From: Bryobacteraceae bacterium
GTDB lineage: Bacteria > Acidobacteriota > Terriglobia > Bryobacterales > Bryobacteraceae
DNA: 64,000 nt
Direction: 5' to 3'
Assembly (NCBI GenBank): GCA_030041495.1
Contig: JASHNT010000084.1
Location: 62,001-126,000 of the forward strand
In this document: positions 35,194 to 43,104 of the stretch, piece by piece
Position numbering within the stretch: position 1 is the stretch's first letter
Layout: each line of letters starts with the position of its first letter
Position numbers and translations under genes: made by a program
Notes under the pieces: generated by a model
Told to the model about the DNA's origin: nothing
Databases searched by the model: none
Seen by the model: only the letters and a program-made list of their open reading frames with translations

Positions 35194-36477
35194 TTAAACC
35201 TCGGCGAGACCTTCGGTCGAATCACCGATCGACTTCACCGGCATCTCATTGCGCTGCAACAGAGTGAACAGCAGGTCGCCATGGCGCGAATCCTGCGGAT
35301 ACTTCAGGTGCTGGCCGCCCTTGATCTTCCCGTTAGCGTGGCCCAGAATCGCCGAAGGCAGTGGATCGTTGTTGTGGCGGTCGGAGTTGCTCATGTCGCT
35401 GCCGAACAGGATGGTCGCGTGATCCAGCACCGTCGCATCGGCCTCCTTGATCGTCTCCAGCTTCTTGACGTATTCGGCGAATACCTTGGTGTGGTACTGC
35501 TGTATCTGCACCAGCTTGTCCATCTTCTGCGGATTGTTGCCGTGATGCGACAGCGGATGGAACCCCTCGGCGATGCCTAAATTAGTGTAGGTGCGCATGC
35601 TAGCTTCGTGATCCATGGAGAAGGTGATCACGCGCGTGATGTCGGCCTGGAAGGCAAGCGCCATCAGGTCGAACATAACTTTGAAATACTCGGTGATATC
35701 GTTGGGCGTGCCGATGGGGGCGTCCGGAATCACCAGTTCGGGGTTATCCTGTTTTTCGGCCATGTGCACGCGGCGTTCAATCTCGCGAACCGAGTCGAGA
35801 TAGTCGCTGACTACGCTCCGATCCTGCACGCCAAGGCTCGCCTGCAGCCGCTTGGCCTCTCCTTGCACGCGGTCGAGGATGCTGCTGGTTTCCGAAAGAA
35901 TCTGGGCCCGCTCCAGATTGGTGTCGCCTTGTCCGAACAGCTTCTGGAACACCGCGCGCGGATTGCTTTCCTGCGGCAGAGGCTGGGTGGGCGTGCGCCA
36001 AGCCACGCGAGCGCTGGTGGTGGTGGTGAGTTCCAGAGATGGCAGCCGCGTGTCCTGACCGACGTAACGGACCGCGATCTGGTCCGCGCTCACGCCGGAG
36101 TCCGGACCGGCCTTGCCGAAGTCGTAGGGCTTGACGGCCGTGAGCCAGCCCTGTTCGATATAGGCGTGCGGCTCGGGCGTTTCCGCGGGCTTGTTGCGTA
36201 GGCCGGAGACGATGGTCAGGTGCTTGCGCAGAGGCTCCAGGGGCTCAAGGATGGTCGACATCTTATAGTCCGTGCCGGTCTGCTCGGGCGACCAGTGAGC
36301 CATGATCGCTCCGTGCGGGAATCCCACGAATGCGAAGCGCTTGGGGGGCTTCCCGGCGGGCGTGTCAGCCCAGGCTGTATTGGCGGGAAGCATCGCGTCG
36401 ATCAAGGGCAGAGCGATCGCGGCTCCGGCGCCCTTCAGAACAGCGCGGCGGGGAACGTGCTTCTTGGACAGGAACAT
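35194..36477 (-). CDS. DUF1552 family Tat-exported protein, cassette 3
   Basis: 427 residues with AAAGGAG nine bases upstream. Leader KKHVPRRAVLKGAGAAIALP is a twin-arginine signal. Family landmarks FVGFPHGAIMAHW, LPSLELTTT, PLPQESNPRAVFQKLFGQGD, REIERRVHMAEK, LMALAFQADITRVITFSMD, HPLSHHGNNPQKM and ILFGSDMSNSDRHNN. The last block matches the copy at 13849 closely (SNSD-x-HNN), while the copy at 5242 has GDSNAHAS there. Its usual partner DUF1592 is separated from it by the toxin-antitoxin insertion (36478-37385). Confidence 0.92.
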   Translation of the reverse strand: MFLSKKHVPRRAVLKGAGAAIALPLIDAMLPANTAWADTPAGKPPKRFAFVGFPHGAIMAHWSPEQTGTDYKMSTILEPLEPLRKHLTIVSGLRNKPAETPEPHAYIEQGWLTAVKPYDFGKAGPDSGVSADQIAVRYVGQDTRLPSLELTTTTSARVAWRTPTQPLPQESNPRAVFQKLFGQGDTNLERAQILSETSSILDRVQGEAKRLQASLGVQDRSVVSDYLDSVREIERRVHMAEKQDNPELVIPDAPIGTPNDITEYFKVMFDLMALAFQADITRVITFSMDHEASMRTYTNLGIAEGFHPLSHHGNNPQKMDKLVQIQQYHTKVFAEYVKKLETIKEADATVLDHATILFGSDMSNSDRHNNDPLPSAILGHANGKIKGGQHLKYPQDSRHGDLLFTLLQRNEMPVKSIGDSTEGLAEV

Positions 36478-36516
36478 GCTGTCAGTCTCCTTTACCTGAA
36501 ACCACTTACGGGTATC

Positions 36517-36699
36517 TTATACCAGAATTTTCAAGAACGCACGGGGGGAGTGCGCTAAATCTGCGTCCTTGGGCCTCCGCAAGTTGGGCATAGGACTTCC
36601 CAGTCCCCACCAGATAGGCGAACGATCCAACCGGCCCTCATCGTAGGGATCGCTGGCATCGTATTCGTAATCTAAACCCACGTTTCCATCATCAATCAT
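36517..36699 (-). CDS. Possible small acidic protein, 60 residues
   Basis: An ATG at 36699 with TTGGAGG four bases upstream opens a 60-residue frame that begins MIDDGNVGLDYEYDASDPYDE and ends in a hydrophobic FLKILV. The N-terminal third is acidic. No family is recognised. The excellent ribosome site argues for translation, but the frame lies in the interrupted stretch between DUF1552 and the toxin gene and could be debris of the insertion. The rest of the 36478-36780 gap shows nothing recognisable. Confidence 0.35.
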   Translation of the reverse strand: MIDDGNVGLDYEYDASDPYDEGRLDRSPIWWGLGSPMPNLRRPKDADLAHSPRAFLKILV

Positions 36700-36780
36700 G
36701 CAGCCTCCAAGAGTTCTCGCACACTCCAAATGTGATCGCTGATCCCAGCTTGTATTCCTCCCGAGCCGCTCCTACCCGGC

Positions 36781-37113
36781 TCATCGCAGGATGAGCAAGC
36801 CTCGCTTGAGATCCGCTTCGAACTCAGACAGCCGGACGGCATTCTTCTGAACGATCCGCTGGATGTCGGCAGTAGAGCAGTTCCCGGTTCGAAGCAAGAT
36901 GACTTTTGGCGGCGCCACCACCACTATGCCAAGATTCGCGAAATCCTTGTGCTTGGTCAGGCAAGTAAACCCGTGTGCTTTCGCGAATTGCCAGATGACT
37001 GCGTCCTCAGTGCTTCCCATCTCGACGCCGGAGACGTGAATTGACCCCGGAAACAAGTCCGCAAGATCGGCGGCGAGCCTCGGGGCCAAGTTCTCGTCAA
37101 CGAGAAGTTTCAA
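36781..37113 (-). CDS. DUF5615 PIN-like toxin
   Basis: About 110 residues from a TTG at 37113 with AGAGGA upstream; this puts the start inside the end of the DUF433 gene. It opens with LKLLVDENLAPRLAADLADLFPG, the DUF5615 signature, in which the Asp-Glu pair and Asn match a PIN-like nuclease active site, and continues with TEDAVIWQFAKAHGFTCLTKHKDFANL, which holds further acidic residues. Such proteins are the toxin halves of DUF433-DUF5615 modules, thought to be RNases. The overlap with its antitoxin gene is typical. Located inside cassette 3. Confidence 0.88.
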   Translation of the reverse strand: MKLLVDENLAPRLAADLADLFPGSIHVSGVEMGSTEDAVIWQFAKAHGFTCLTKHKDFANLGIVVVAPPKVILLRTGNCSTADIQRIVQKNAVRLSEFEADLKRGLLILR

Positions 37114-37330
37114 GAACCGAGATCCTCTCCGGAATACTGGCAAAGAACTGGTATACTGCTTGAAAGTCTTCTTTCTCCAGATACGGGAAGGCTTCCAGAA
37201 TCTCGGCTTCCGTCATTCCGGAGGCAAGATAAGACGCCAGATCGTAGACCGTGAAACGCAGCCCACGGATGCACGGCTTGCCGCCCATCTTTCCGGGTTC
37301 GACGGTGATACGCGGGTTCAGCCCAGACAT
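37097..37330 (-). CDS. DUF433 antitoxin
   Basis: 77 residues, the usual size. The sequence has the DUF433 landmarks RITVEPGKMGGKPCIRGLRFTVYDLASYLASGMTE (within this, the GGKPCIRG-R motif) and EAEILEAFPYLEKEDFQAVYQF, a small winged or homeodomain-like helix set. It neutralises the DUF5615 product and probably represses its own promoter. No ribosome site is evident before the ATG. The 55-base gap to the DUF1592 stop (37386) is AT-richer than its surroundings. Confidence 0.9.
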   Translation of the reverse strand: MSGLNPRITVEPGKMGGKPCIRGLRFTVYDLASYLASGMTEAEILEAFPYLEKEDFQAVYQFFASIPERISVLETSR

Positions 37331-37385
37331 AGGAGGTACAACTCGATTATAAGCCGCGTGCCGCCGATGCGAGCGAAGAACAGAT

Positions 37386-39866
37386 CTACTTGCTGGCGAC
37401 CTGCTTATTGGCTGCCGGCGCCGGCTGGGGAACGCGGCGCATCTTGAACTGATCGCTGTTGACCACCGCCAGAACGATGGACGAGAACTTGTAATCTTTC
37501 GCCGCGGCCTCGCGCACGATTTTGCGAACCGTCGGCATGTCGTAGTATTCGCGCTCGCGGCCCATCGCGTAGGTCAGCAGGGCCTCGGTGAACGTCTGCA
37601 CGAACTGCTCCGGCTTTTTCAGCAGCGCCTTGCGCAGATCGTCCGGGCCATTGACCATGCTCCCGTCCGGCAACTCGCCCGCCGAATCGATCGCCGTGTT
37701 GGCGAAGCGATCCTTGTCCCGCCACATCCCGGTGGCGTCGAAGTTCTCCAGCGCAAAGCCCAGGGGGTCCATGATCGCGTGGCAGGAGGAACAAGCCGGG
37801 CTCGCGCGATGCTTGGCCATCAACTGGCGGACCGTCAAGGCCTTGGTCGTGCCGATGTCTTTGTCATCCAGCGTCGGGACATTCGGTGGAGGATTGGCCG
37901 GCGGAACGCCTTCTAAATACACCAGAATGGCTTTGCCGCGCAGCACCGGCGAGGTGCGATTCGGATACGCCGCCGCCATCAGAAACGCGCCCTTGCCCAA
38001 CAAGCCCCACCGCGCGGAGTCTTTCAATTCGACGCGCCGGAACTCGTCGCCCTTGACGTCGGTGATGCCGTATTGCAACGCCAGGCGCTCATTCAAATAG
38101 GTATGGCTGGCGCTGAGCAGATCCACGATATTGCGGTCCGCGCGGAAGATGCTGTCGGCGAACAACGCCAGCTCGGTCTTGAAATCCTGGCGTGGATCCA
38201 TGCGGCCGGAAGCGTACGGGAACACGTCGCGATCCGGCACCACGTCGTCCAGGCGCTTCATTTCCAGCCACTGAAACACGAAGTTGCTGGCCAGCGTCTT
38301 GGAGCGCGGATCGGCCAGCATGCGCTTCACTTCCCTTTCGAGAGTCGCCGGTTCGCTGAGCTTATTCTTCGAGGCCACGTCCACCAGTTCTTCGTCGGGA
38401 ATCGAATTCCACAGGAAGAAAGACAGCTTGGAGGCGAGCTCCAGATCGGTGATCTGGTACTTGTCGCCGGGCTTCAGTCCGGCGGGAACGCGTTGGCCGC
38501 GATACAGGAAGAACGGACTCGCCAGAATTCCGGTGACGCCTTCGCGAATGCCGGATTCGAAGCTTGAACTGCTCTCGCCCTGAGAACCGGGCGAACGCAG
38601 GCCCCCCTGTTTCGCGCCATCGTAGTAATACTGCATCAGCTCCGTGATGTCGTCATTGGTCGCCGGGCGGCGGTACGCGCGCCGCGCCAAGTTTGCGAAA
38701 ATCTGCCGGGCGCAGACCTCCGGAGACTTGGTCTTGTCTTTGTCGGGGTCGCAGGTCAGGATCAGGTTCCGGCTGGGGGTAGCGCTCAAGCCCTTCACAT
38801 CAAAAGGTCCCAGAAGCTGGAACGAATTTACGCGATACGACCGATCCTGCCCGCCGCCGGGCTCGAAGATCTGCAACTGATCGTCGGACTCGGCAAAACT
38901 TTGCCGCCGGAATGCCACGCCGATGTCGTGTGGTCCGGCGGTGGTCTCGAACTTGATGTTCTTCAGGCGCGCGTTCACGCGATCCAGCGCGCCATTCTGC
39001 ACCTGGTCATACAACTTCATGTCTTCTTCGCCGCCGATGACGGTCTGGTAAACGATCTTGTTGTCCACCGTCACCACCAGCGGATTCTCGTACTCCATGC
39101 CGTTGCCCCAGATGTGGGTGGCCATGTCAGCGATGTTGATGCGATACTCGCCGTCGGCCGGAAGATCCACCTTCGCGAGAATGCCCCCGCGCGTACCCAA
39201 CGGCAATCCCGGAACGTGCGTGAGCTGGCTCCCCGGACCCGCTTTAAACGACCAGCCTTGCGGCCGGGCATCCGGCTTGCCCATCGCCTCGACGGCGATG
39301 TTGTGCGCGGCGTGCACGTACTGCTCAATAAAGGATGGGGAGACCTGCAACGCCGAGGCGATGTTGTCGAACCCCTGCGCCGTGTCGTCCGGCGGCAGCA
39401 ACTCGGCCGCGTTGACGTCGACCAACAGCAGGTCGTGGACGGCGTTTTGATACTCCTCGCGATTCAGCCGGTGCAGCACCTCTTTGTCGCTGATGTGCTG
39501 CGGCTCGGGAAGCTTATCGAGCGAGCCTTCCAGGTACGCCACCAGCGCGTCAACCGCCTTACTGTCCGGCTGCTCGTTGCCCGGCGGCGGCATGACGCGC
39601 CCACGCAGCTTGCGCACTGCCTTTTCGAAAAGCTCCGGATTCTGCGCGATGCTCGCGGGCGTAATGCCGTCGAAGCTGACCCCGGCGGTCTTGGAAACAT
39701 TGTTGTGGCAGTCCGTGCAATACGTGGTGATGGTGGCCAGTTGAGCTTCGCCGGGCGCAGGCGAGTGGCCGGCAGCAGGAGTCTGACCCGTGAGCGGGGC
39801 GCACAGCACCGCGGCCAAGCCGGCGGCAGCGTAGAGAGGCATCCGAAGGTTTCGCACGGTTTTCAT
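37386..39866 (-). CDS. DUF1592-family di-haem protein, cassette 3
   Basis: About 826 residues from the ATG at 39866, picked as the start of the signal peptide (LRMPLYAAAGLAAVLCAPL); in-frame ATGs at 39887 and 39899 overlap the end of the MBL gene. CTDCH at residues 50-54, RKLRGRVMPPPGNEQPDS, DUF1587 (RLNREEYQNAVHDLLLVDV), DUF1595 (LARRAYRRPATNDDI), DUF1592 (LASKLSFFLWNSIPDEELV), DUF1588 with CSSCH near residue 690 and DPLGFALENFDATG, then DUF1585 (ALLTYAMGREREYYDMP). The protein has a 20-residue Ser-rich insert (SQGESSSSFESG) in the DUF1595-1592 linker. Same architecture as the other two copies. Confidence 0.92.
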   Translation of the reverse strand: MKTVRNLRMPLYAAAGLAAVLCAPLTGQTPAAGHSPAPGEAQLATITTYCTDCHNNVSKTAGVSFDGITPASIAQNPELFEKAVRKLRGRVMPPPGNEQPDSKAVDALVAYLEGSLDKLPEPQHISDKEVLHRLNREEYQNAVHDLLLVDVNAAELLPPDDTAQGFDNIASALQVSPSFIEQYVHAAHNIAVEAMGKPDARPQGWSFKAGPGSQLTHVPGLPLGTRGGILAKVDLPADGEYRINIADMATHIWGNGMEYENPLVVTVDNKIVYQTVIGGEEDMKLYDQVQNGALDRVNARLKNIKFETTAGPHDIGVAFRRQSFAESDDQLQIFEPGGGQDRSYRVNSFQLLGPFDVKGLSATPSRNLILTCDPDKDKTKSPEVCARQIFANLARRAYRRPATNDDITELMQYYYDGAKQGGLRSPGSQGESSSSFESGIREGVTGILASPFFLYRGQRVPAGLKPGDKYQITDLELASKLSFFLWNSIPDEELVDVASKNKLSEPATLEREVKRMLADPRSKTLASNFVFQWLEMKRLDDVVPDRDVFPYASGRMDPRQDFKTELALFADSIFRADRNIVDLLSASHTYLNERLALQYGITDVKGDEFRRVELKDSARWGLLGKGAFLMAAAYPNRTSPVLRGKAILVYLEGVPPANPPPNVPTLDDKDIGTTKALTVRQLMAKHRASPACSSCHAIMDPLGFALENFDATGMWRDKDRFANTAIDSAGELPDGSMVNGPDDLRKALLKKPEQFVQTFTEALLTYAMGREREYYDMPTVRKIVREAAAKDYKFSSIVLAVVNSDQFKMRRVPQPAPAANKQVASK

Positions 39867-39891
39867 GTTTTCAGGCGTCCGGGGCATATCT

Positions 39892-40809
39892 TTAAGCATC
39901 CGGCGAAAGATAGGCCCACTGGCTTTCAAACGCGCGGCGAATGAATTCGTCGGAGTTGCCCATCTTGGCTTCGTATTCCTTGGCCACTTTGGCCTCGACG
40001 GCTTCCGTCGGGCTGTGTCCTTTGTTCAACATCTGGTTCAGACGGTCGAAGATGTTGCCGTACATGTCGATCTGAGCGGTGATGTCGTCGTGGCTTAGCA
40101 CCGGGCCTTGCCCGGGGACGATCTTCGTGGTCTTATTGGCCACGCTCTGGATGCGCTGCAATCCGCCGACAATGCCGCCGATCCAGCCTCCGGTCCACCA
40201 ATCCATCACCGGCCAGCCTTGCCCGTAGGCCGCGTCGCCCACGGCGAGGATGTTCTGCTGCGGGAAGTAGACGTACAGATCGCCGTCTGTATGCGCGGCG
40301 TCAGAGATGTAGCCATAGCGGATTCCGGAGTCGAGCGTTCCCGTGGTGTAGAAAGTCTTGTTGGGCTGCGCAATCTTGGGCAGCTTCTTGAATTTCTGCC
40401 CGTTCCACGGCCAGGTGATATCTTCGGTGAGCCACAGCCGCGTGTTCTCCTGGGCGATGATGGCGACACCCGCCGCGCCCAGGCTTTGATTCGACCCGGT
40501 TTGTTGGGGATGCCAGTGCGTGTTGAACAGCGTCTTCACCGGACCGCTGTTCGGTAGCGCAGCCACCGCCTGCCCCAGTGCTGCGGCATTTTCGGCGAGT
40601 CCGCCGTCCACCATCAGGACTCCGTCAGACCCCGTATGCACCACGACGTTCGCTCCCGCGCCCCCCAACAGATAAAGGTTTTCGCCGAGCTTGGTGGTGG
40701 TGATCGCCGCTTGCCCGTTACGGGCCGAGCTACTTTGTGCGAAGGCGTAGGGCACGGTTACACCCGCCGCCGCAGCTTTGAGGAACGTCCTTCGCGTTGA
40801 ATCGGCCAT
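39892..40809 (-). CDS. MBL-fold hydrolase with altered metal motif, head of cassette 3
   Basis: 305 residues. Leader STRRTFLKAAAAGVTVPYAFA is a short twin-arginine type signal. MBL landmarks: GVLMVDGGLAEN, NTHWHPQQTGSN, DAAHTDGDLYVYF, ILAVGDAAYG, GQGPVLSHDD. The metal motif reads H98-x-H100-x-Q102-Q103: both the Asp and the following His of HxHxDH are Gln. It is a clear relative of the protein at 12921 (shared FNTH-H--QTG-N and HTDGD/HTNGD), where the Asp is kept. It may be single-metal or non-catalytic. The promoter hexamer is listed separately. Confidence 0.87.
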   Translation of the reverse strand: MADSTRRTFLKAAAAGVTVPYAFAQSSSARNGQAAITTTKLGENLYLLGGAGANVVVHTGSDGVLMVDGGLAENAAALGQAVAALPNSGPVKTLFNTHWHPQQTGSNQSLGAAGVAIIAQENTRLWLTEDITWPWNGQKFKKLPKIAQPNKTFYTTGTLDSGIRYGYISDAAHTDGDLYVYFPQQNILAVGDAAYGQGWPVMDWWTGGWIGGIVGGLQRIQSVANKTTKIVPGQGPVLSHDDITAQIDMYGNIFDRLNQMLNKGHSPTEAVEAKVAKEYEAKMGNSDEFIRRAFESQWAYLSPDA

Positions 40810-40825
40810 AGTTAGATGTCGCTAC

Positions 40826-40831
40826 AGTATA
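40826..40831 (-). promoter_or_regulatory. -10 hexamer of the MBL gene
   Basis: On the minus strand TATACT reads at 40831-40826, about 16 bases before the ATG at 40809 (start near 40819). The repeat element at 40845-40859 covers the -35 side. Confidence 0.4.
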
Positions 40832-40844
40832 CTCCGGCGGGTGG

Positions 40845-40892
40845 CCGGTGACTAGGCCCCAGATGAGCCCCACGGACCCGGTCGCTAGGGCC
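40845..40892. promoter_or_regulatory. Two related 15-base elements upstream of the MBL gene
   Basis: CCGGTGACTAGGCCC (40845-40859) and CCGGTCGCTAGGGCC (40878-40892) match at 12 of 15 positions, 33 bases apart. The core GTCGC(T/C)AGGG recurs twice upstream of the quinoprotein gene (43031-43065). A short inverted repeat TGACC-N6-GGTCA follows at 40902-40917. Confidence 0.5.
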
Positions 40893-41050
40893 GCGGCGTG
40901 ATGACCGTTAATGGTCACGACGGCGGCTTCCGACAGGAGCTTGAACCCGGCCCCTTGCGCCGCCACCTCAGCGTTCAGGCAGTACACTTCCGGAAGCAAC
41001 GCGGGAACATCAAAGGAACCGTCACTCGACAGCGCGGCGCGCACAGCCTC

Positions 41051-42976
41051 CTATCGATCCTGCACCTCCGGCGCGGCTGGCTGCCCGGCGTTGTTCCCGG
41101 GCTGCTCGCCATTGCCGCCGCGTCCCCCGCCGCGTGCGGGCGGAGGCGGAGCGGCTTTGGGCATCTCCGCGTTCCCGTCCAGTGCGAACACGAACAGGAC
41201 CGGCGGATTCTCGATCTTCGCGTCATTCGGACCGACCGTCGCCGCGGGACGGCCCAGGCCGCCCTGGAACGCGACGTACTGCTTGCCATCGACCTCGTAA
41301 GTGATGGGAGGCGCCATGCCGGTGCGGCCGGTCTGGATCTCGTACAGGACTTCGCCCTTGTCAGCGGTCACCGCGCGGAAGCGCCCGTCGTTGAGCACCT
41401 GGAATACGAGGTTGCCCGCGGTGGCGACGGTTCCTCCGCCAATTCCTCCGCCGCCGTCGGTGCGCCACACCAGTTTCTGATTCACCGGATCCCAAGCCTC
41501 CAGCGCTCCGCGCATGCCGTCCGCCGTCGGCGGACCGATCGCAGGGCTGTCGATTAGCTTCGGCGTTCCGCTGCCGCGCGAGTAGCCGGTCGTGCCGGCC
41601 TTCAGCTCCTCGGTTGCCGCGTAGGTGAACGGCATCAGGGATACTGGAATGTACACCCAGCCAGTCAGCGGACTGTAGGACATCGGCGACCAGTTATGCG
41701 CACCGCCTCCGGTCGGAAACAGTGAGATCGGGTCTGTGCCATAGTAGGCCGCGGGATTCACGATCGGCCGGCCCTTGGCGTCGAGGCCCAGCGCCCACGT
41801 CGTCTTCACGTAGGGAGCTCCGGAGATGAACTCGCCCGTGATCCGATCCAGCACCCAGAAGAAGCCGTTCTTCGAAGCTTGCGTGATCACTTTCCGAGTT
41901 TTGCCCTTGATGTTCAGGTCGAGCAGCATCAACTGCTGCACGCTATCGTAATCCCAGTTGTCGTTGGGCGTGGTCTGGAAGTACCACTTGAGTTGGCCCG
42001 AGTTCAGATCCACGGCCAGAATCGAGCAAGTATAGAGATTGTCCACGTTCTGCTTGCCGCGGAACTTCTGCACCCACGGCTCGGCATTGCCGGTGCCCAC
42101 GTAGATCAGGTTCGCTTCCGGATCGTAGGCGAAGCCGTCCCACACCGCGCCCCCTCCGCCCTTGGTCCAGAAATCGCCGCCCCAGGTCTTGAGGGCGGCT
42201 TTCATCGCTTCGTTCTCCGGCGGATTTTCAGGATTGCCGGGCACCGTGTAGAACTTCCACGCGGCGTGCCCGGTTTTGGCATCGAACGCCGCAAAGAAGC
42301 CGCGCGTCGGTTTGTCGCCTCCGGAAGCCCCGATGATCACCCGGTCGCCGGCGATGCGCGGAGCCATCGTCAGCGTGTACAGATCCTGCGAATAAGCCAC
42401 GCGCGATTCCCACACTGGTTTGCCGGTCAGCGCGTCGAGCGACACCAGCCGCCCGTCGTTGATCGCCGCAATGATGGTTCCGTTGTACAGCGCCAGACCG
42501 CGGTTCACGATGCCGCAGCAGATTTTCGGCCGCACCGCGGCCTGGTTCACTTCCGGATCCCAGCGCCACCGCTCCTTGCCCGTGGCGGCGTCCAGCGCGT
42601 AGATCACGCTCCAGGTGGTGATGCCGTAGAGCGTGTTGTTCCACATCAGCGGAGTGCCTTCCTGATTGCCTCCGCCCGCACCCACCACGTAGCTCCAGGC
42701 CAGGCCGAGGCGCTTCACGTTGCTATCGTTGATCTGCTTCAGGGTGCTGTAACGAGTCTCGTTTTGATTGCGCCCGTAGCTCAGCCAGGAACCCGGAAGA
42801 GGGTCATTCGCGCTGCCCGCGTTGCGCAGGACCTTGCTGTCGACGTTTACGGGTTTAGCCGCTTGCTGCGCGTTGAGCGAGCCGGCCGCGAGTCCCAGGA
42901 TTCCCAGAGCGAGTGTCGCGTGCGTGCATCTGGATGCGCAAAGGCCGAAAGCGGGTCTGCGAAGAATTGGCATCAT
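41051..42976 (-). CDS. PQQ-dependent alcohol-dehydrogenase-type quinoprotein, exported
   Basis: 641 residues. Signal peptide (HATLALGILGLAAGSLNAQ). The eight-bladed propeller features are clear: WLSYGRNQNETRYSTLKQIN, repeated W-motifs such as YALDAATGKERWRW and VSLDALTGKPVWESR, a vicinal Cys153-Cys154 pair (KICCG) typical of the PQQ site, VDNLYTCSILAVD and TTPNDNWDYDSVQQ near the catalytic Asp region, and GGAHNWSPMSYSP. No C-terminal cytochrome c domain; the tail is Pro/Gly/Arg-rich, so electrons must go to a separate acceptor. Whether the metal is calcium or a lanthanide cannot be settled by eye. AGGGGGA precedes the start. Confidence 0.92.
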   Translation of the reverse strand: MMPILRRPAFGLCASRCTHATLALGILGLAAGSLNAQQAAKPVNVDSKVLRNAGSANDPLPGSWLSYGRNQNETRYSTLKQINDSNVKRLGLAWSYVVGAGGGNQEGTPLMWNNTLYGITTWSVIYALDAATGKERWRWDPEVNQAAVRPKICCGIVNRGLALYNGTIIAAINDGRLVSLDALTGKPVWESRVAYSQDLYTLTMAPRIAGDRVIIGASGGDKPTRGFFAAFDAKTGHAAWKFYTVPGNPENPPENEAMKAALKTWGGDFWTKGGGGAVWDGFAYDPEANLIYVGTGNAEPWVQKFRGKQNVDNLYTCSILAVDLNSGQLKWYFQTTPNDNWDYDSVQQLMLLDLNIKGKTRKVITQASKNGFFWVLDRITGEFISGAPYVKTTWALGLDAKGRPIVNPAAYYGTDPISLFPTGGGAHNWSPMSYSPLTGWVYIPVSLMPFTYAATEELKAGTTGYSRGSGTPKLIDSPAIGPPTADGMRGALEAWDPVNQKLVWRTDGGGGIGGGTVATAGNLVFQVLNDGRFRAVTADKGEVLYEIQTGRTGMAPPITYEVDGKQYVAFQGGLGRPAATVGPNDAKIENPPVLFVFALDGNAEMPKAAPPPPARGGGRGGNGEQPGNNAGQPAAPEVQDR

Positions 42977-43004
42977 TGTCCCCCTTTTCGAGACAAATCG
43001 TCAA

Positions 43005-43065
43005 AGTATCACAGACCGACTCGGGTTTCACCCGTCGCCAGGGTCCGACACCGTCGCTAGGGTCC
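43005..43065 (-). promoter_or_regulatory. Promoter region of the quinoprotein gene with twin elements
   Basis: CCCGTCGCCAGGGTCC (43031-43046) and ACCGTCGCTAGGGTCC (43050-43065) match at 14 of 16 positions, 19 bases apart (two helical turns). On the minus strand a GATACT hexamer (43010-43005) lies between them and the ATG at 42976. Confidence 0.5.
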
Positions 43066-43104
43066 ATCCTTGCACCCGGCGGCGGCAAGGCGAAGCCCGC
43101 GGAA

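Larger units (their letters stand above)
40730..41044 (-). pseudogene. Doubtful open frame or gene remnant between quinoprotein and MBL genes
   Basis: A GTG at 41044, four bases after the quinoprotein stop and preceded by TAGGAGG, opens a 104-residue frame. Its start (SSDGSFDVPALLPEVYCLNAE) resembles the DGSF-x-IPGLPPG-Y-L strand of carboxypeptidase-regulatory-like domains. The second half overlaps the MBL gene start by 80 bases, has no recognisable features and crosses the two repeat elements at 40845 and 40878. Best read as a decayed fragment or a spurious frame with a real ribosome site. Confidence 0.25.

Noticed and set aside
36781-37330. Toxin-antitoxin pair as sign of a defence island
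   Set aside because: No restriction, CRISPR, retron or phage-defence gene lies nearby; flanks are the two halves of a metabolic-type cassette.
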